A DNA stretch of 41,448 nucleotides from CAYTGR01 sp964437445 (GCA_964437445.1 CAYTGR010000046.1:1-41448), one strand, 5' to 3'; shown: positions 7,788-15,652, counted from the first letter of the stretch. Notes: generated from the sequence alone by a model not told the origin. Numbers and translations: made by a program.

Positions 7788-7916
7788 ATGAACACCAATC
7801 TGTTAGAAACCTATCAATTTGCCGAATCCTATGCCAGGGAACGGCGGGAAGAGTCCCGGCAGGCCCGGCTGAGCCGCGAAGCCCACAAGCAGACCCGGCA
7901 GCAGCCGCGCAAGTAG
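7788..7916 (+). CDS. Mini-protein 3 of a tandem paralogous trio (42 aa)
   Basis: A 42-aa protein, MNTNLLETYQFAESYARE to QQPRK. TAAGGAGG lies 5 nt before the ATG. It is related to the preceding two: AESYARERREESRQARLSREA aligns with their AE(A/T)(F/Y)...EAR...RL.R.A core. The 93-nt gap before it contains a small GTGGG/CCCAC hairpin (7706-7721). The trio is closed by the terminator at 7958-8011, marking a discrete small-protein operon. Confidence 0.7.
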   Translation: MNTNLLETYQFAESYARERREESRQARLSREAHKQTRQQPRK

Positions 7917-7957
7917 CCGGGGGAACGATGCGACATCTTAACGCGACCTTTCACCCG

Positions 7958-8011
7958 ACTCCTGGGGTTTGACCGTCACACCATCACCCGACGGCGACCC
8001 CAGGAGTTTTT
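7958..8011 (+). terminator. Intrinsic terminator of mini-protein operon
   Basis: CTCCTGGGGT (7959-7968) pairs with ACCCCAGGAG (7997-8006), with an inner CCGTC/GACGG stem (7973-7977/7990-7994), followed by five T (8007-8011). The AGGAG here is a stem arm, not a ribosome-binding site, so the TTG at 8010 is rejected as a start of the next gene. Confidence 0.85.
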
Positions 8012-8027
8012 GCACCGAGAATTTCCG

Positions 8028-9050
8028 ATGACCTCTCGTAGCATACCGACCATGTTGAGTGAAGCGCAGCACCTGGCCCATCAGGCGGGGTCTTGCCTTT
8101 CCCTCAGGATGGCCTCTGCCACAGAGCCGCCGGCCGGCCATCTGGTGCGGACGGGACTGCTGGCCCGTTTGGACAGCTGCGGCCCTTGCTGCCGGTTGCT
8201 GCTGGTTACTGCGCCGGCGGGTTACGGCAAGAGCACGCTTTTGCGCACGTGGGCGGCACAAAGTCCGCGCGCCGTGGCCTGGCTCGGCCTACAGCCCGAG
8301 GATAACGCCCTTCACGTGTTCCTGGTGCATCTCCAGGCTGCGCTGGGCGCGATCTGGCCGGCCGTCTATTCCCTGCCGCTGCCGGCCCCCACGCCTGAGG
8401 CGGCGCTACGCCCCCTCATCAACATGCTGGCCGCTACACCGCAGACGATCACACTGGTATTGGACGGTTACGAAGTCATCCAGGCGGGGCCGGTTCATCG
8501 GGCCATGGCTTTTCTCCTGGAATATTTGCCCCCCACTTTGCAGGTGGTTCTGTCCTCGCGGAGTGAGCCGCCCCTGCCGCTGCTGCCCCGGCTGCGCGTC
8601 CGCGCGCATTTGCACGAACTGCACACCGACGAGCTGCGCTTAACGGCTGACGAGGCGTTGCTCTTCCTGGCCGACCGGGGCGCGCCCCTCTCGCTGGCCG
8701 AGCGGGCCGCCGGGTGGGTCACCGGCCTGGCGCTGCTGGCGCAGGCCTGGACAGCCGGCCAGCCATCCACGGCTCAAGCGTTACCGGCAACGTTGGCCGA
8801 TTATTTCACCCACGAGGTCTTCGCGCCGCAGCCACTCCCCATTCGGCGGTTTCTGGTGCAGACGGCGGGCCTGGCGCAACTGACCGGGCCGGCGTGCGAC
8901 GCCCTCACCGGCCGCCATGACAGCTGGTTGCTGCTGGAAGCGCTGGAACGGGCCGGCCTCTTTTTGGCCCCAGTGAATGAGCGGCGCACCGCCTATCGCT
9001 ACCATCCTCTCTTTGCCGAGTTTCTCCAAACGACGGCGACGACGCTCTGA
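8028..9050 (+). CDS. Short MalT/STAND-type ATPase lacking TPR and LuxR HTH
   Basis: A 340-aa protein matching only the front part of MalT-type regulators: GHLVRTGLLARLDS, Walker A APAGYGKSTLLRTW, Walker B-like LVLDGYE, LSSRSEPPLPLLPRLR, ERAAGWVTGLALL and the closing LERAGLFLAPVNERRTAYRY followed by HPLFAEFL. It stops where full-length relatives continue into TPRs, so it has no DNA-binding domain. No TPR or HTH remnant is found in 9051-9172, so the end looks clean rather than freshly frameshifted. The ATG at 8028 is a weak choice (GAGAA 6 nt upstream); the ATG at 8052 is an alternative. It may modulate the full-length regulator or be a degenerate duplicate. Confidence 0.8.
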   Translation: MTSRSIPTMLSEAQHLAHQAGSCLSLRMASATEPPAGHLVRTGLLARLDSCGPCCRLLLVTAPAGYGKSTLLRTWAAQSPRAVAWLGLQPEDNALHVFLVHLQAALGAIWPAVYSLPLPAPTPEAALRPLINMLAATPQTITLVLDGYEVIQAGPVHRAMAFLLEYLPPTLQVVLSSRSEPPLPLLPRLRVRAHLHELHTDELRLTADEALLFLADRGAPLSLAERAAGWVTGLALLAQAWTAGQPSTAQALPATLADYFTHEVFAPQPLPIRRFLVQTAGLAQLTGPACDALTGRHDSWLLLEALERAGLFLAPVNERRTAYRYHPLFAEFLQTTATTL

Positions 9051-9137
9051 GCGCGCCGGCGTTTTCAATCCAAATCCGAAATCGCAACTCCAAAATTGAT
9101 CCCGGCGGGCGGGCAATCATATTCCCTCGTGTTTCTC

Positions 9138-9165
9138 TTGCTCCTGCGGCACTTTGTGGTAGAAC
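9138..9165 (+). promoter_or_regulatory. Promoter for UbiB-like gene, probably leaderless
   Basis: TTGCTC (9138-9143), a 16-bp spacer and TAGAAC (9160-9165) with a TG one base before it (extended -10). Transcription would start at about 9172-9173, at the ATG itself, and no Shine-Dalgarno precedes that ATG. Confidence 0.45.
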
Positions 9166-9172
9166 AATCCCT

Positions 9173-10810
9173 ATGAAATTACGCGCCCGTTATCGTCGCA
9201 TTGTCTTCTTCTTCGCCCGCGTCATCCTGGCGTTGATCTGGTGGGAACTGATCCTGCCCGGGCTCGGTTTCCGGTCGCGGGTGCAGGCTACCCGCGCTGA
9301 GCGCCTGCGCCGGATTGCCGCCGATTTCCGGGCGCTGGCGACACATCTCGGCGGTGTGTTGATCAAGGTCGGGCAGTTCCTTTCGGCGCGCGTGGATGTG
9401 CTACCGCCGGAGGTCACCTCGGAACTCTCCGGCTTGCAGGATGCTGTCGCGCCAGAACCGTTTGCCGCCCTCCGCCAGCTGGCTGAAGCGGAGCTGGGTG
9501 GGGCGCTGGCCGAGCGCTTCGTCGCCTTTGAGGAGGTCCCCCTGGCCTCGGCCTCATTGGGCCAGGCGCACCGGGCCCAATTGAGCGGCGAAATCTCCCA
9601 CGTCGTTGTCAAAATTCAGCGCCCGAACATTGAGGCGATTGTCGCTACCGATCTGGCCGCATTGCGTCTGGTCGGCAACTGGCTGCACCGGTATCCGCCG
9701 TTGCGCCGCCGGGTCAACATCCCTGCGCTGCTTAACGAGCTCTCCCATGCCATCTTTGACGAACTGGATTACATCAAAGAGGGGCACAGCGCCGAGACCT
9801 TCGCTGCCAACTTCCAGGCGCGCCCTGGCGTCCTTGTCCCGCGCGTGATCTGGACGCACACCACGCGCCGGGTGCTGACGTTAGAGGATGTCTCCGGCAT
9901 CAAAATCACCGATTACGACGCGATTACCGCGGCCGGCGTAGATCGGGCGGCGGTGGCCCGGCGGCTGGCCGACACTTACCTCAAGCAAATCTTTGAAGAT
10001 GGCTTTTTCCATGCCGATCCGCATCCCGGCAATCTCTTTGTCCGCCCTCAGCCTGACGGGGAGTGGCAACTCACCTTTGTAGATTTTGGCATGGCACTCC
10101 CTATCCCGCCGGGCTTGCGGCCGGGGTTCCGCGAGGCGGCCATTGCGATCGCCACGCGCGACGCCAAACGGCTGATTCATGCTTATCAGCTGCTGGACTT
10201 GCTGTTGCCCAACGCTGACCTGACCTTGATAGAAAAGGCCGAACAGCGAATGTTTGAGGTGGCCTGGGGCAAAACCATGGAGCAGCTGCGCGACATGTCC
10301 ACGGAGGAGATGGAGGCGCTGGTTTACGAGTTCCGCGAGCTCTTTTACAAGCTGCCCTTCCAGCTACCGCAAAATCTCATCCTGCTGGGCCGGGCGCTGG
10401 CGCTCCTGTCAGGCCTGTGCACCGGCCTGGATCCGTGCTTCAACTTGTGGGCGACCGTCACGCCCTATGCCGAACACCTGCTGGCCGAGGACGGCAAGGG
10501 GAGTCTGGGCGTGGTCTGGGACGAGGTGAAGCGGTGGGGTGGCGCGTTAGTCGCCCTGCCGGTCCGTGTAGAAGCCATCCTGGGCCGGTTGGAGCGCGGC
10601 GAATTGGAGGTCCGCGTCCCGCAGCTGACCTACCCCGCCGAACAGCTGGAGATCGCTGCCCGCCGTCTCATAGTGGCGCTGATTTTCACGGCGCTGCTGA
10701 TTAGCGGGACCTGGGCCTATATTTCGGATGTCCACTGGTTGGGTGAAGTGCTTCTGGCAAGCGCCGCGTTGGCGTTGATTTGCGTCATCTTTGTCCGGCG
10801 CGAACCGTAG
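9173..10810 (+). CDS. ABC1/AarF/UbiB-family atypical kinase, membrane-anchored
   Basis: A 545-aa protein-kinase-like ATPase of the UbiB family, linked in other organisms to quinone or lipid metabolism. Visible motifs: KVGQ at residues 65-68 in the family-specific N-extension, Ala-rich loop ASASLGQAHRA (about 126-136), VVVKIQRP with the ATP-binding Lys (about 145-152), HADPHPGNLF catalytic loop (about 280-289) and VDFGMA metal-binding motif (about 303-308). Two C-terminal transmembrane helices (about 497-516 and 521-540) anchor it. The ATG has no Shine-Dalgarno and abuts the predicted transcription start, suggesting leaderless translation. No quinone-biosynthesis genes are adjacent, so the substrate is open. 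Confidence 0.92.
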   Translation: MKLRARYRRIVFFFARVILALIWWELILPGLGFRSRVQATRAERLRRIAADFRALATHLGGVLIKVGQFLSARVDVLPPEVTSELSGLQDAVAPEPFAALRQLAEAELGGALAERFVAFEEVPLASASLGQAHRAQLSGEISHVVVKIQRPNIEAIVATDLAALRLVGNWLHRYPPLRRRVNIPALLNELSHAIFDELDYIKEGHSAETFAANFQARPGVLVPRVIWTHTTRRVLTLEDVSGIKITDYDAITAAGVDRAAVARRLADTYLKQIFEDGFFHADPHPGNLFVRPQPDGEWQLTFVDFGMALPIPPGLRPGFREAAIAIATRDAKRLIHAYQLLDLLLPNADLTLIEKAEQRMFEVAWGKTMEQLRDMSTEEMEALVYEFRELFYKLPFQLPQNLILLGRALALLSGLCTGLDPCFNLWATVTPYAEHLLAEDGKGSLGVVWDEVKRWGGALVALPVRVEAILGRLERGELEVRVPQLTYPAEQLEIAARRLIVALIFTALLISGTWAYISDVHWLGEVLLASAALALICVIFVRREP

Positions 10811-10847
10811 TCAACCGTAGTCAATGAAGTGGGAAAAATCTCCCGTC

Positions 10848-10894
10848 GTAACGCACTTCAGCGCGGCTCAGACGGCGCTAAAGCGCCTCAGTAC
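10848..10894. repeat. Palindromic interspersed element (GCGCTTCAGCGC type), copy upstream of nitrilase gene
   Basis: An imperfect inverted element containing CTTCAGCGCGGCTCAGACGG and CGCTAAAGCGCCT, ending in GTAC. Nearly the same sequence is at 39903-39952 and variants cluster at 32424-32822. It lies between the UbiB-like gene and the nitrilase ribosome-binding site. Confidence 0.75.
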
Positions 10895-10928
10895 GAACTT
10901 TTCATGTTATTTTCATTTAGGAGGGACG

Positions 10929-11885
10929 ATGGGTGATACTCTGGCCCGGTTGAAGGTAGCGGTGGTGCAGGCCGCACCGGTGCTGTTTGACCGTGAGGCG
11001 ACGGTCGCCAAAGCCTGTCGCTTGACCGCCGAGGCAGCGGCACAGGGGGCGCAGCTGGTGCTCTTCCCGGAAGCTTTCGTGCCGGCTTACCCGCGCGGGC
11101 TAAGCTTCGGCGTGGTCGTCGGCAGCCGCAGTCCGGCGGGCCGGCGCACCTGGGAACGCTATTGGGCCAACACGGTGGAGGTCCCCAGCGCCGCGACTGA
11201 GGCGTTGGGTGCTGCTGCGCGCGCCGCCGGCGTCACGCTGGCTATTGGCGTCATTGAGCGTGACGCCGAATTCAGCCATGGGACGCTCTACTGCACCCTG
11301 CTCTACTTCGGCCCGGACGGGCGGTTGCTGGGCAAGCACCGCAAGCTCAAGCCGACGGCGGCCGAGCGGCTGATCTGGGGCGAGGGCGATGGCAGTACGC
11401 TCACGGTGCTGGAGACGCCGGTGGGTCGGGTTGGCGGCCTCATCTGCTGGGAAAATTATATGCCGCTGGCGCGGATGGCGCTCTACGCGCAGGGCGTGGA
11501 GCTCTACCTGGCGCCGACCGCCGACTCGCGCGACACCTGGCAGGCGACGCTGCGCCACATCGCCTGCGAGGGGCGCTGCTTTGTGCTCGGCTGCAACCAG
11601 TTTGTGACCAAGTCCATGTACCCGACTGACCTGCCGGGAGTAGAGGAGTTGGCTTCCCAGCCCGAAATCATGTGCCGGGGCGGGAGCGCCATCATCTCGC
11701 CGCTGGGGGAGGTGCTGGCCGGCCCGCTTTACGATCAGGAGGGGACGCTCTACGCCGACCTGGATCTGGCCGAGCTGGTGCGCGCGCGCTTTGATTTTGA
11801 CGTCGTGGGCCATTACGCCCGGCCAGAAGTGCTGCAGTTGGTGGTCAACGGCCAGCCCCGGCGGCCCGCCGTCCATTCAACATGA
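10929..11885 (+). CDS. Nitrilase (carbon-nitrogen hydrolase)
   Basis: A 318-aa enzyme predicted to hydrolyse a nitrile to carboxylate and ammonia. The catalytic triad is complete: Glu48 in LFPEAF, Lys139 in KHRKLKPT and Cys173 in GGLICWENYMPLAR. The CWEN signature and RKLKPTAAERLIWGEGDG match true nitrilases (branch 1) better than amidases or cyanide hydratases. The ATG at 10929 is preceded by AGGAGGG at 5-nt spacing. The reading frame is open another 35 codons upstream through a palindromic repeat, and that extension is rejected. It stands alone; no aldoxime or nitrile-pathway partner is next to it. Confidence 0.93.
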   Translation: MGDTLARLKVAVVQAAPVLFDREATVAKACRLTAEAAAQGAQLVLFPEAFVPAYPRGLSFGVVVGSRSPAGRRTWERYWANTVEVPSAATEALGAAARAAGVTLAIGVIERDAEFSHGTLYCTLLYFGPDGRLLGKHRKLKPTAAERLIWGEGDGSTLTVLETPVGRVGGLICWENYMPLARMALYAQGVELYLAPTADSRDTWQATLRHIACEGRCFVLGCNQFVTKSMYPTDLPGVEELASQPEIMCRGGSAIISPLGEVLAGPLYDQEGTLYADLDLAELVRARFDFDVVGHYARPEVLQLVVNGQPRRPAVHST

Positions 11886-11960
11886 AAAGGGAATTCCCCG
11901 GTTCTGCTGCCCATCCGCATCCCCCACGGTGTGGTCAGAGTGGCGTTTAAACCGGTCTCG

Positions 11961-11969
11961 TGGTACACT
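11961..11969 (+). promoter_or_regulatory. Extended -10 element upstream of DUF4177-like gene
   Basis: TGGTACACT is an extended -10 type element (TGn plus TACACT), 112 nt before the ATG at 12081. The -35 is weak. A GCGAA/TTCGC short hairpin lies between it and the gene. Confidence 0.35.
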
Positions 11970-12080
11970 ATCATTGAAGGCTCAGCAAAGGCTGCGAATT
12001 AGGGTTCGCACGACACCCTGGCTAAGCAACTACAACTAGAAGACTAAAAACAAACTGCCTATTCTCATAAGGAGGATCTG

Positions 12081-12299
12081 ATGCAGAAGTGGCAACATTG
12101 TAAACTACAGGGTAGCAAGGTTACCTTCCTGGGCGCAGCCGGGTTGTTTGAAAACCGGGGCGATCAGCATGTGGGTGAACGCGCTGCCTGGAGCAAGCTG
12201 GAAGATGAAGGGTGGGAACTTGTCGGCGTCATTTATGTGCCGGAAGAGGGCCCTGTTTTCTATTTCAAACGGCCGGCCCCCCTCCCAGAAAAAGCGTAG
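12081..12299 (+). CDS. Small DUF4177-like protein
   Basis: A 72-aa protein with the order seen in DUF4177 proteins: an N-terminal beta strand (WQHCKLQGSKVTF), a short helix (ERAAWSKLEDEGWELVGVIYV, where EGWELV is the hallmark) and a final strand ending YFKRP. AAGGAGG lies 6 nt before the ATG. No signal peptide; likely cytoplasmic. Function of the family is unknown. It is separated from prs by about 220 nt in which no gene or clear terminator was found. Confidence 0.75.
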   Translation: MQKWQHCKLQGSKVTFLGAAGLFENRGDQHVGERAAWSKLEDEGWELVGVIYVPEEGPVFYFKRPAPLPEKA

Positions 12300-12519
12300 T
12301 TCCTGTCCCGTCCTTGGAGAGGAAACAGGATCTACGCAATGGCAGCTGTTGTTACCACGACGGCCGCCGGGAGCACCGACGCCTGGACGCCCCTGGCGGC
12401 TGCAGCGGTAAGTGTTCGCTTTTGTCGTGCTGCAGTGCGTAAGTTCTGAAAAACAGCGTTTAAGCATCTACCGTTGAACGCGGGTGAATGCCACTGAACG
12501 CTCGCTAAGGAGGTGTGCT

Positions 12520-13536
12520 GTGACTGACGCTGCATTGAATGCTCACCTGGCTGATAAGATTTTGATTTTCAGCGGCTCGGCCCATCCCAAGCTGGCCAGT
12601 GCCATTGCTGCCACGCTGGCTTTGCCGCTCAGCCCAACCCACGTCCGCAAATTTACCAACGATAATTTCTATATCCAGCTGGGCGTCAGTGTGCGCGGGA
12701 AAGAGGTCTTCATCGTGCAACCGCTTTCACCGCCGTGCAGCGAGCATCTGTTGGAACTGCTCTTCATGTTGGATATCGCGCGGGGGGCCGGCGCCAAAGA
12801 AGTTCATGCGGTCATCCCCTATTACTCCTATGCCCGTTCCGACAAAAAAGATGCCCCGCGCATCTCGATCGCGGCTCGCCTCATTGCTGATCTGTTAGCG
12901 ACGGCCGGCGCCACTCATGTCATCACCATGACGCTGCACTCGCCGCAGGTCCACGGTTTCTTCAGCGTGCCGACCGATCATCTCACGGCTGAACCCACTT
13001 TCGTCAAGTACTTGAAGCAGCAAGACTTGAGCAACACGATTGTGCTGGCCCCCGACATTGGCCATGCCAAACAGGCGGTTAGCCTGGCGCGGGCGTTGGG
13101 CCTGCCGGTGGCGGCCGGTGAAAAGATGCGCACCGGTGATACGACGGTGGAAATCCGGGGCATTATGGGCGATGTGGAGGGCAAAAAGGTCATTTTGCTG
13201 GACGACGAAATTGCCACAGCCGGGACGATAGAAGAAACAATCCGTTATCTCCGCCGGTATCGGAGCGTTTCACAGGTGATTGTGTTGGGGACGCATGGTC
13301 TTTTCACCGGACCGGCCGTCACGCGCTTGAATGCCCTGGATGAAATTGAGGAGATCGTGATTACCGATACTGTGCCACTCCCCGAGGAGCGCCAGCCGGC
13401 GCGGTTGACGGTCCTCTCGGTGGCGGATATCTTCGGTGCGGTGATCCGTCGCAACGTGCTGGGCGGGTCCATCGGGGATCTGTTTGCTTTCTGGCGTGCT
13501 TCATCGGGACAAGATTATGAATCTGAATCGCCCTGA
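12520..13536 (+). CDS. prs: Ribose-phosphate pyrophosphokinase (PRPP synthetase)
   Basis: A 338-aa enzyme making PRPP from ribose 5-phosphate and ATP for nucleotide, His and Trp synthesis. N-domain: ILIFSGSAHPKLASAIA, FTNDNFYIQLGVSVRGKEVF, then the ATP loop YYSYARSDKK (usual form YARQDRK) and TMTLHSPQVHGFFSVPTDHL. C-domain: APDIGHAKQAVSLARALG and the PRPP loop LLDDEIATAGTIEE. The sequence departs from the classical bacterial form at several motif positions, resembling a divergent Prs subgroup. The GTG start has AAGGAGG 6 nt upstream. Its 3' end overlaps the GyrA-CTD-like gene by 20 nt, implying co-expression. Confidence 0.9.
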   Translation: MTDAALNAHLADKILIFSGSAHPKLASAIAATLALPLSPTHVRKFTNDNFYIQLGVSVRGKEVFIVQPLSPPCSEHLLELLFMLDIARGAGAKEVHAVIPYYSYARSDKKDAPRISIAARLIADLLATAGATHVITMTLHSPQVHGFFSVPTDHLTAEPTFVKYLKQQDLSNTIVLAPDIGHAKQAVSLARALGLPVAAGEKMRTGDTTVEIRGIMGDVEGKKVILLDDEIATAGTIEETIRYLRRYRSVSQVIVLGTHGLFTGPAVTRLNALDEIEEIVITDTVPLPEERQPARLTVLSVADIFGAVIRRNVLGGSIGDLFAFWRASSGQDYESESP

Positions 13537-14545
13537 TTTGACCGGAGTTGATCCTGCCATCCGGGCCTACATTGAGGCCCTGGAGGCGGAACTGGAGCAG
13601 CGGCGCGGCGGCAAAAGCCCTTCGTTGCCAGAGGCGATGCCGCCGGAGCCGAGCGAGCCACCGACCACTGTGGCCCTGTTCACCGTGAGCACGGCGGGTT
13701 TGGCCAAGCGGACACCACGCCACCTTTATTCGCGCCAGCGCCGGGGCGGGATGGGTATCTTTGATCTGGAAACAGGGACAGATGATCCGCCGGCCTTCCT
13801 GGCTTTGGCGGATGTGCAGCAGACGTTGTTGCTGGTGACCAGCCTGGGCCGTGTTTTCCGTTTGCCGGTCAGCGAGTGGCCCGAAGCGCCGGTGCGCGCC
13901 CGGGGCGTGACACTGGCCGGCCGCTTCACACTGCGGTCGGACGAGCGTTTCGTTGCCGCCTTGCCCGACCAGGGCGGCGCTTTCCTGGCGTTGCTCACCG
14001 AACGGGGCTGGGTGGACCGGATCAAAGCCAGCTTCTTAGGACCGACCATGACCCCCGGTACCGTCTTCCACGACGCGAAACTGGGCGGAGCCGTGGTCAA
14101 TGCCTGCTGGACCCCGGGGGACGCGGAGCTCTTTGTGGCTACCCGGCAGGGCCTTGCGATCCGCTTTGCCGAGCGGCTAGTACCGGCCAGCGGCTGCCTG
14201 GGCATCCGGCTGGAGCGGGACGATGTAGCCGTGGCGGTGACAGCCGTGCGCCCCGACAGTGGTGTCTTTCTGCTGAGTGCCGATGGCCAGGGCACGATCC
14301 GCTTGATGGAGGGCTTTGCCGCGAACAAAGCGCCCGGCAGCGGCGGCAAGGTCGCCATCAAGGCCGCACCGGTGGTTGCGGCGGTGACCGTGGAGGAGGG
14401 GGACGACCTCTTTGTCATTTCGCGGCTTTCCAAGCTGATCCGCTTCCCGGCGGCTGAGGTCCCGGCGAAAGCGGGGCCCGTCCAGGGCGTGGCCTGCATG
14501 GCACTCCGGGCCGATCAGGCGGTCGCCGTGGCCGTGGCGAGGTGA
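13517..14545 (+). CDS. Stand-alone GyrA C-terminal-domain-like beta-pinwheel protein
   Basis: A 342-aa protein with no topoisomerase catalytic part. After a short helical start (YIEALEAELEQRR) come about six repeats of the GyrA/ParC CTD blade type, for example VALFTVSTAGLAKRTPRHLY, LLLVTSLGRVFRLPV, FLALLTERGWVDRIKASFL, ELFVATRQGLAIRFAE, VFLLSADGQGTIRLMEGF and LFVISRLSKLIRFPAAEV. A near-consensus GyrA box, QRRGGMG, sits at residues 74-80 (consensus QRRGGKG), the motif GyrA needs to wrap DNA. It overlaps the prs end by 20 nt and has no clear Shine-Dalgarno, suggesting translational coupling. Likely a DNA-wrapping accessory protein; role unproven. Confidence 0.82.
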   Translation: MNLNRPDLTGVDPAIRAYIEALEAELEQRRGGKSPSLPEAMPPEPSEPPTTVALFTVSTAGLAKRTPRHLYSRQRRGGMGIFDLETGTDDPPAFLALADVQQTLLLVTSLGRVFRLPVSEWPEAPVRARGVTLAGRFTLRSDERFVAALPDQGGAFLALLTERGWVDRIKASFLGPTMTPGTVFHDAKLGGAVVNACWTPGDAELFVATRQGLAIRFAERLVPASGCLGIRLERDDVAVAVTAVRPDSGVFLLSADGQGTIRLMEGFAANKAPGSGGKVAIKAAPVVAAVTVEEGDDLFVISRLSKLIRFPAAEVPAKAGPVQGVACMALRADQAVAVAVAR

Positions 14546-14586
14546 CTTCGGCGGTAGATTTTGTGGGGCAGTCATGATCGTAATCA

Positions 14587-14602
14587 GGTGAGCAGGCTCA
14601 CC
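14587..14602. repeat. Short perfect hairpin GGTGAGC/GCTCACC
   Basis: A 7-bp perfect stem with a 2-nt loop lies between the GyrA-CTD-like gene and the NBR1-Ig gene. There is no T-run, so a terminator is uncertain. Related GTGAGCAG words occur near 32353 and 41405. Confidence 0.35.
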
Positions 14603-14656
14603 CTGGTTGCGCCTGTTCACCCATCACCGGAATCTATACAAGTGAGGGAGTGACGC

Positions 14657-15532
14657 ATGTCTGAATCGGGAGCTAATCGCACGTTAGGTTTTGCGATCAT
14701 CGGGGGAGCCGCGGCGCTGGGGCTTTGTCTGGTGATTGCGGTGATCCTGGCGAACTCTTTCCTTTCACCCGGTCAAATTTACCCCAAACTGGAGCCGGCG
14801 TCCGTAACTACCGCGGCCCCTACCACAGCGCCTCCGTTGACAGTGGAGGGGATGACGCCGATGGTAACGACCCCGCCGCCGACGCAAGCCACGGCGACGC
14901 CTACGCCATCCCCCACAACGCCAGCCCCTACCGCGACCGCCACCCCCTGTCTGCCAGATGTCAAATTTGTCAGCGATGTGACCGTACCAGACAATACCGT
15001 TTTTGCGCCGGGGACCCGGTTCACCAAAATCTGGCGGGTGCAATCCAACGGCTGCGCACCGTGGCCGGCCGGCTCCCGTTGGGCCTTCGCCTCCGGTGAG
15101 CAGATGGGCGGTCCCGCGAGCGTCCCGGCCCCCCAGGTGGCGGTCGGTGCGACCACCGATATTGCAGTGGATTTGGTGGCCCCGGCGGCGGCCGGTTCTT
15201 ACAAAGGCTACTGGCGGATGGTGGACCCCAACGGTGCGCCCTTTGGTGAGCGAGCCTACGTCCTGATCGTTGTCCCCACGCCTACCCCCACTGTACTGCC
15301 CGTCCTCATCAACTTCGCCGCCGACCGGTATACCATCAACAAAGGGCAGTGTGTGACCATTTCCTGGTACACGCAGAATGTCAACGGCGTTTATTACCAG
15401 AACCAGCCGGTCACGGGCGCCGAGTCGCGGGTTGAATGTCCAACGGCCACCACGGTGTATAACCTGGCCGTCCAGCTGAACAACGGCCAGTGGGAATACC
15501 GGTCGCTGACGATTACGGTGAGCGGGTACTGA
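14657..15532 (+). CDS. Membrane-anchored protein with NBR1-type Ig-like domain
   Basis: A 291-aa protein with one N-terminal transmembrane helix (about residues 10-34, signal anchor), a Thr/Pro/Ala-rich linker (about 44-98), an Ig-like domain of the NBR1 (next-to-BRCA1) type (about 99-206: VSDVTVPDNTVFAPGTRFTK, IWRVQSNGCAPWP, GSYKGYWRMVDPNGAPFGER), a second Pro/Thr hinge and a last Ig-like domain (INFAADRYTINKGQCVTISW to LTITVSG). It is expected on the outer face of the membrane, perhaps binding protein or glycan. GAGGGAG precedes the ATG. The gene ends against a heptamer array whose first bases follow the stop codon. Confidence 0.8.
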   Translation: MSESGANRTLGFAIIGGAAALGLCLVIAVILANSFLSPGQIYPKLEPASVTTAAPTTAPPLTVEGMTPMVTTPPPTQATATPTPSPTTPAPTATATPCLPDVKFVSDVTVPDNTVFAPGTRFTKIWRVQSNGCAPWPAGSRWAFASGEQMGGPASVPAPQVAVGATTDIAVDLVAPAAAGSYKGYWRMVDPNGAPFGERAYVLIVVPTPTPTVLPVLINFAADRYTINKGQCVTISWYTQNVNGVYYQNQPVTGAESRVECPTATTVYNLAVQLNNGQWEYRSLTITVSGY

Positions 15533-15533
15533 A

Positions 15534-15617
15534 ACGTGAGACGTAAGACGTGAAGCGTGAGACGTGAAGCGTAAGACGTGAAACGTGAAACGTGAAACGT
15601 GAAACGTGAACTGTGAT
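15534..15617. repeat. Heptamer tandem array (R)CGTRAR, 11 units
   Basis: Eleven uninterrupted 7-bp units of form (A/G)CGT(G/A)A(A/G), mostly ACGTGAA, span 15534-15610, followed by a degenerate unit CTGTGAT. It begins one base after the stop of the NBR1-Ig gene and ends 35 nt before the polymerase gene start. Confidence 0.95.
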
Positions 15618-15652
15618 TGTTGAAGCTGCGTAGTTGGCTTTTGAAGGGAGGG

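Noticed and set aside
8010..8027. TTG start for the short STAND gene
   Set aside because: It lies within the terminator T-run of the preceding operon, and its apparent AGGAG is the terminator stem at only 3-nt spacing.
10824..10928. N-terminal extension of the nitrilase
   Set aside because: It runs through the palindromic element; AGGAGGG directly precedes the ATG at 10929. The similar peptide FSAAQTALKR upstream of both this gene and the glycosyltransferase is just translation of the shared repeat.
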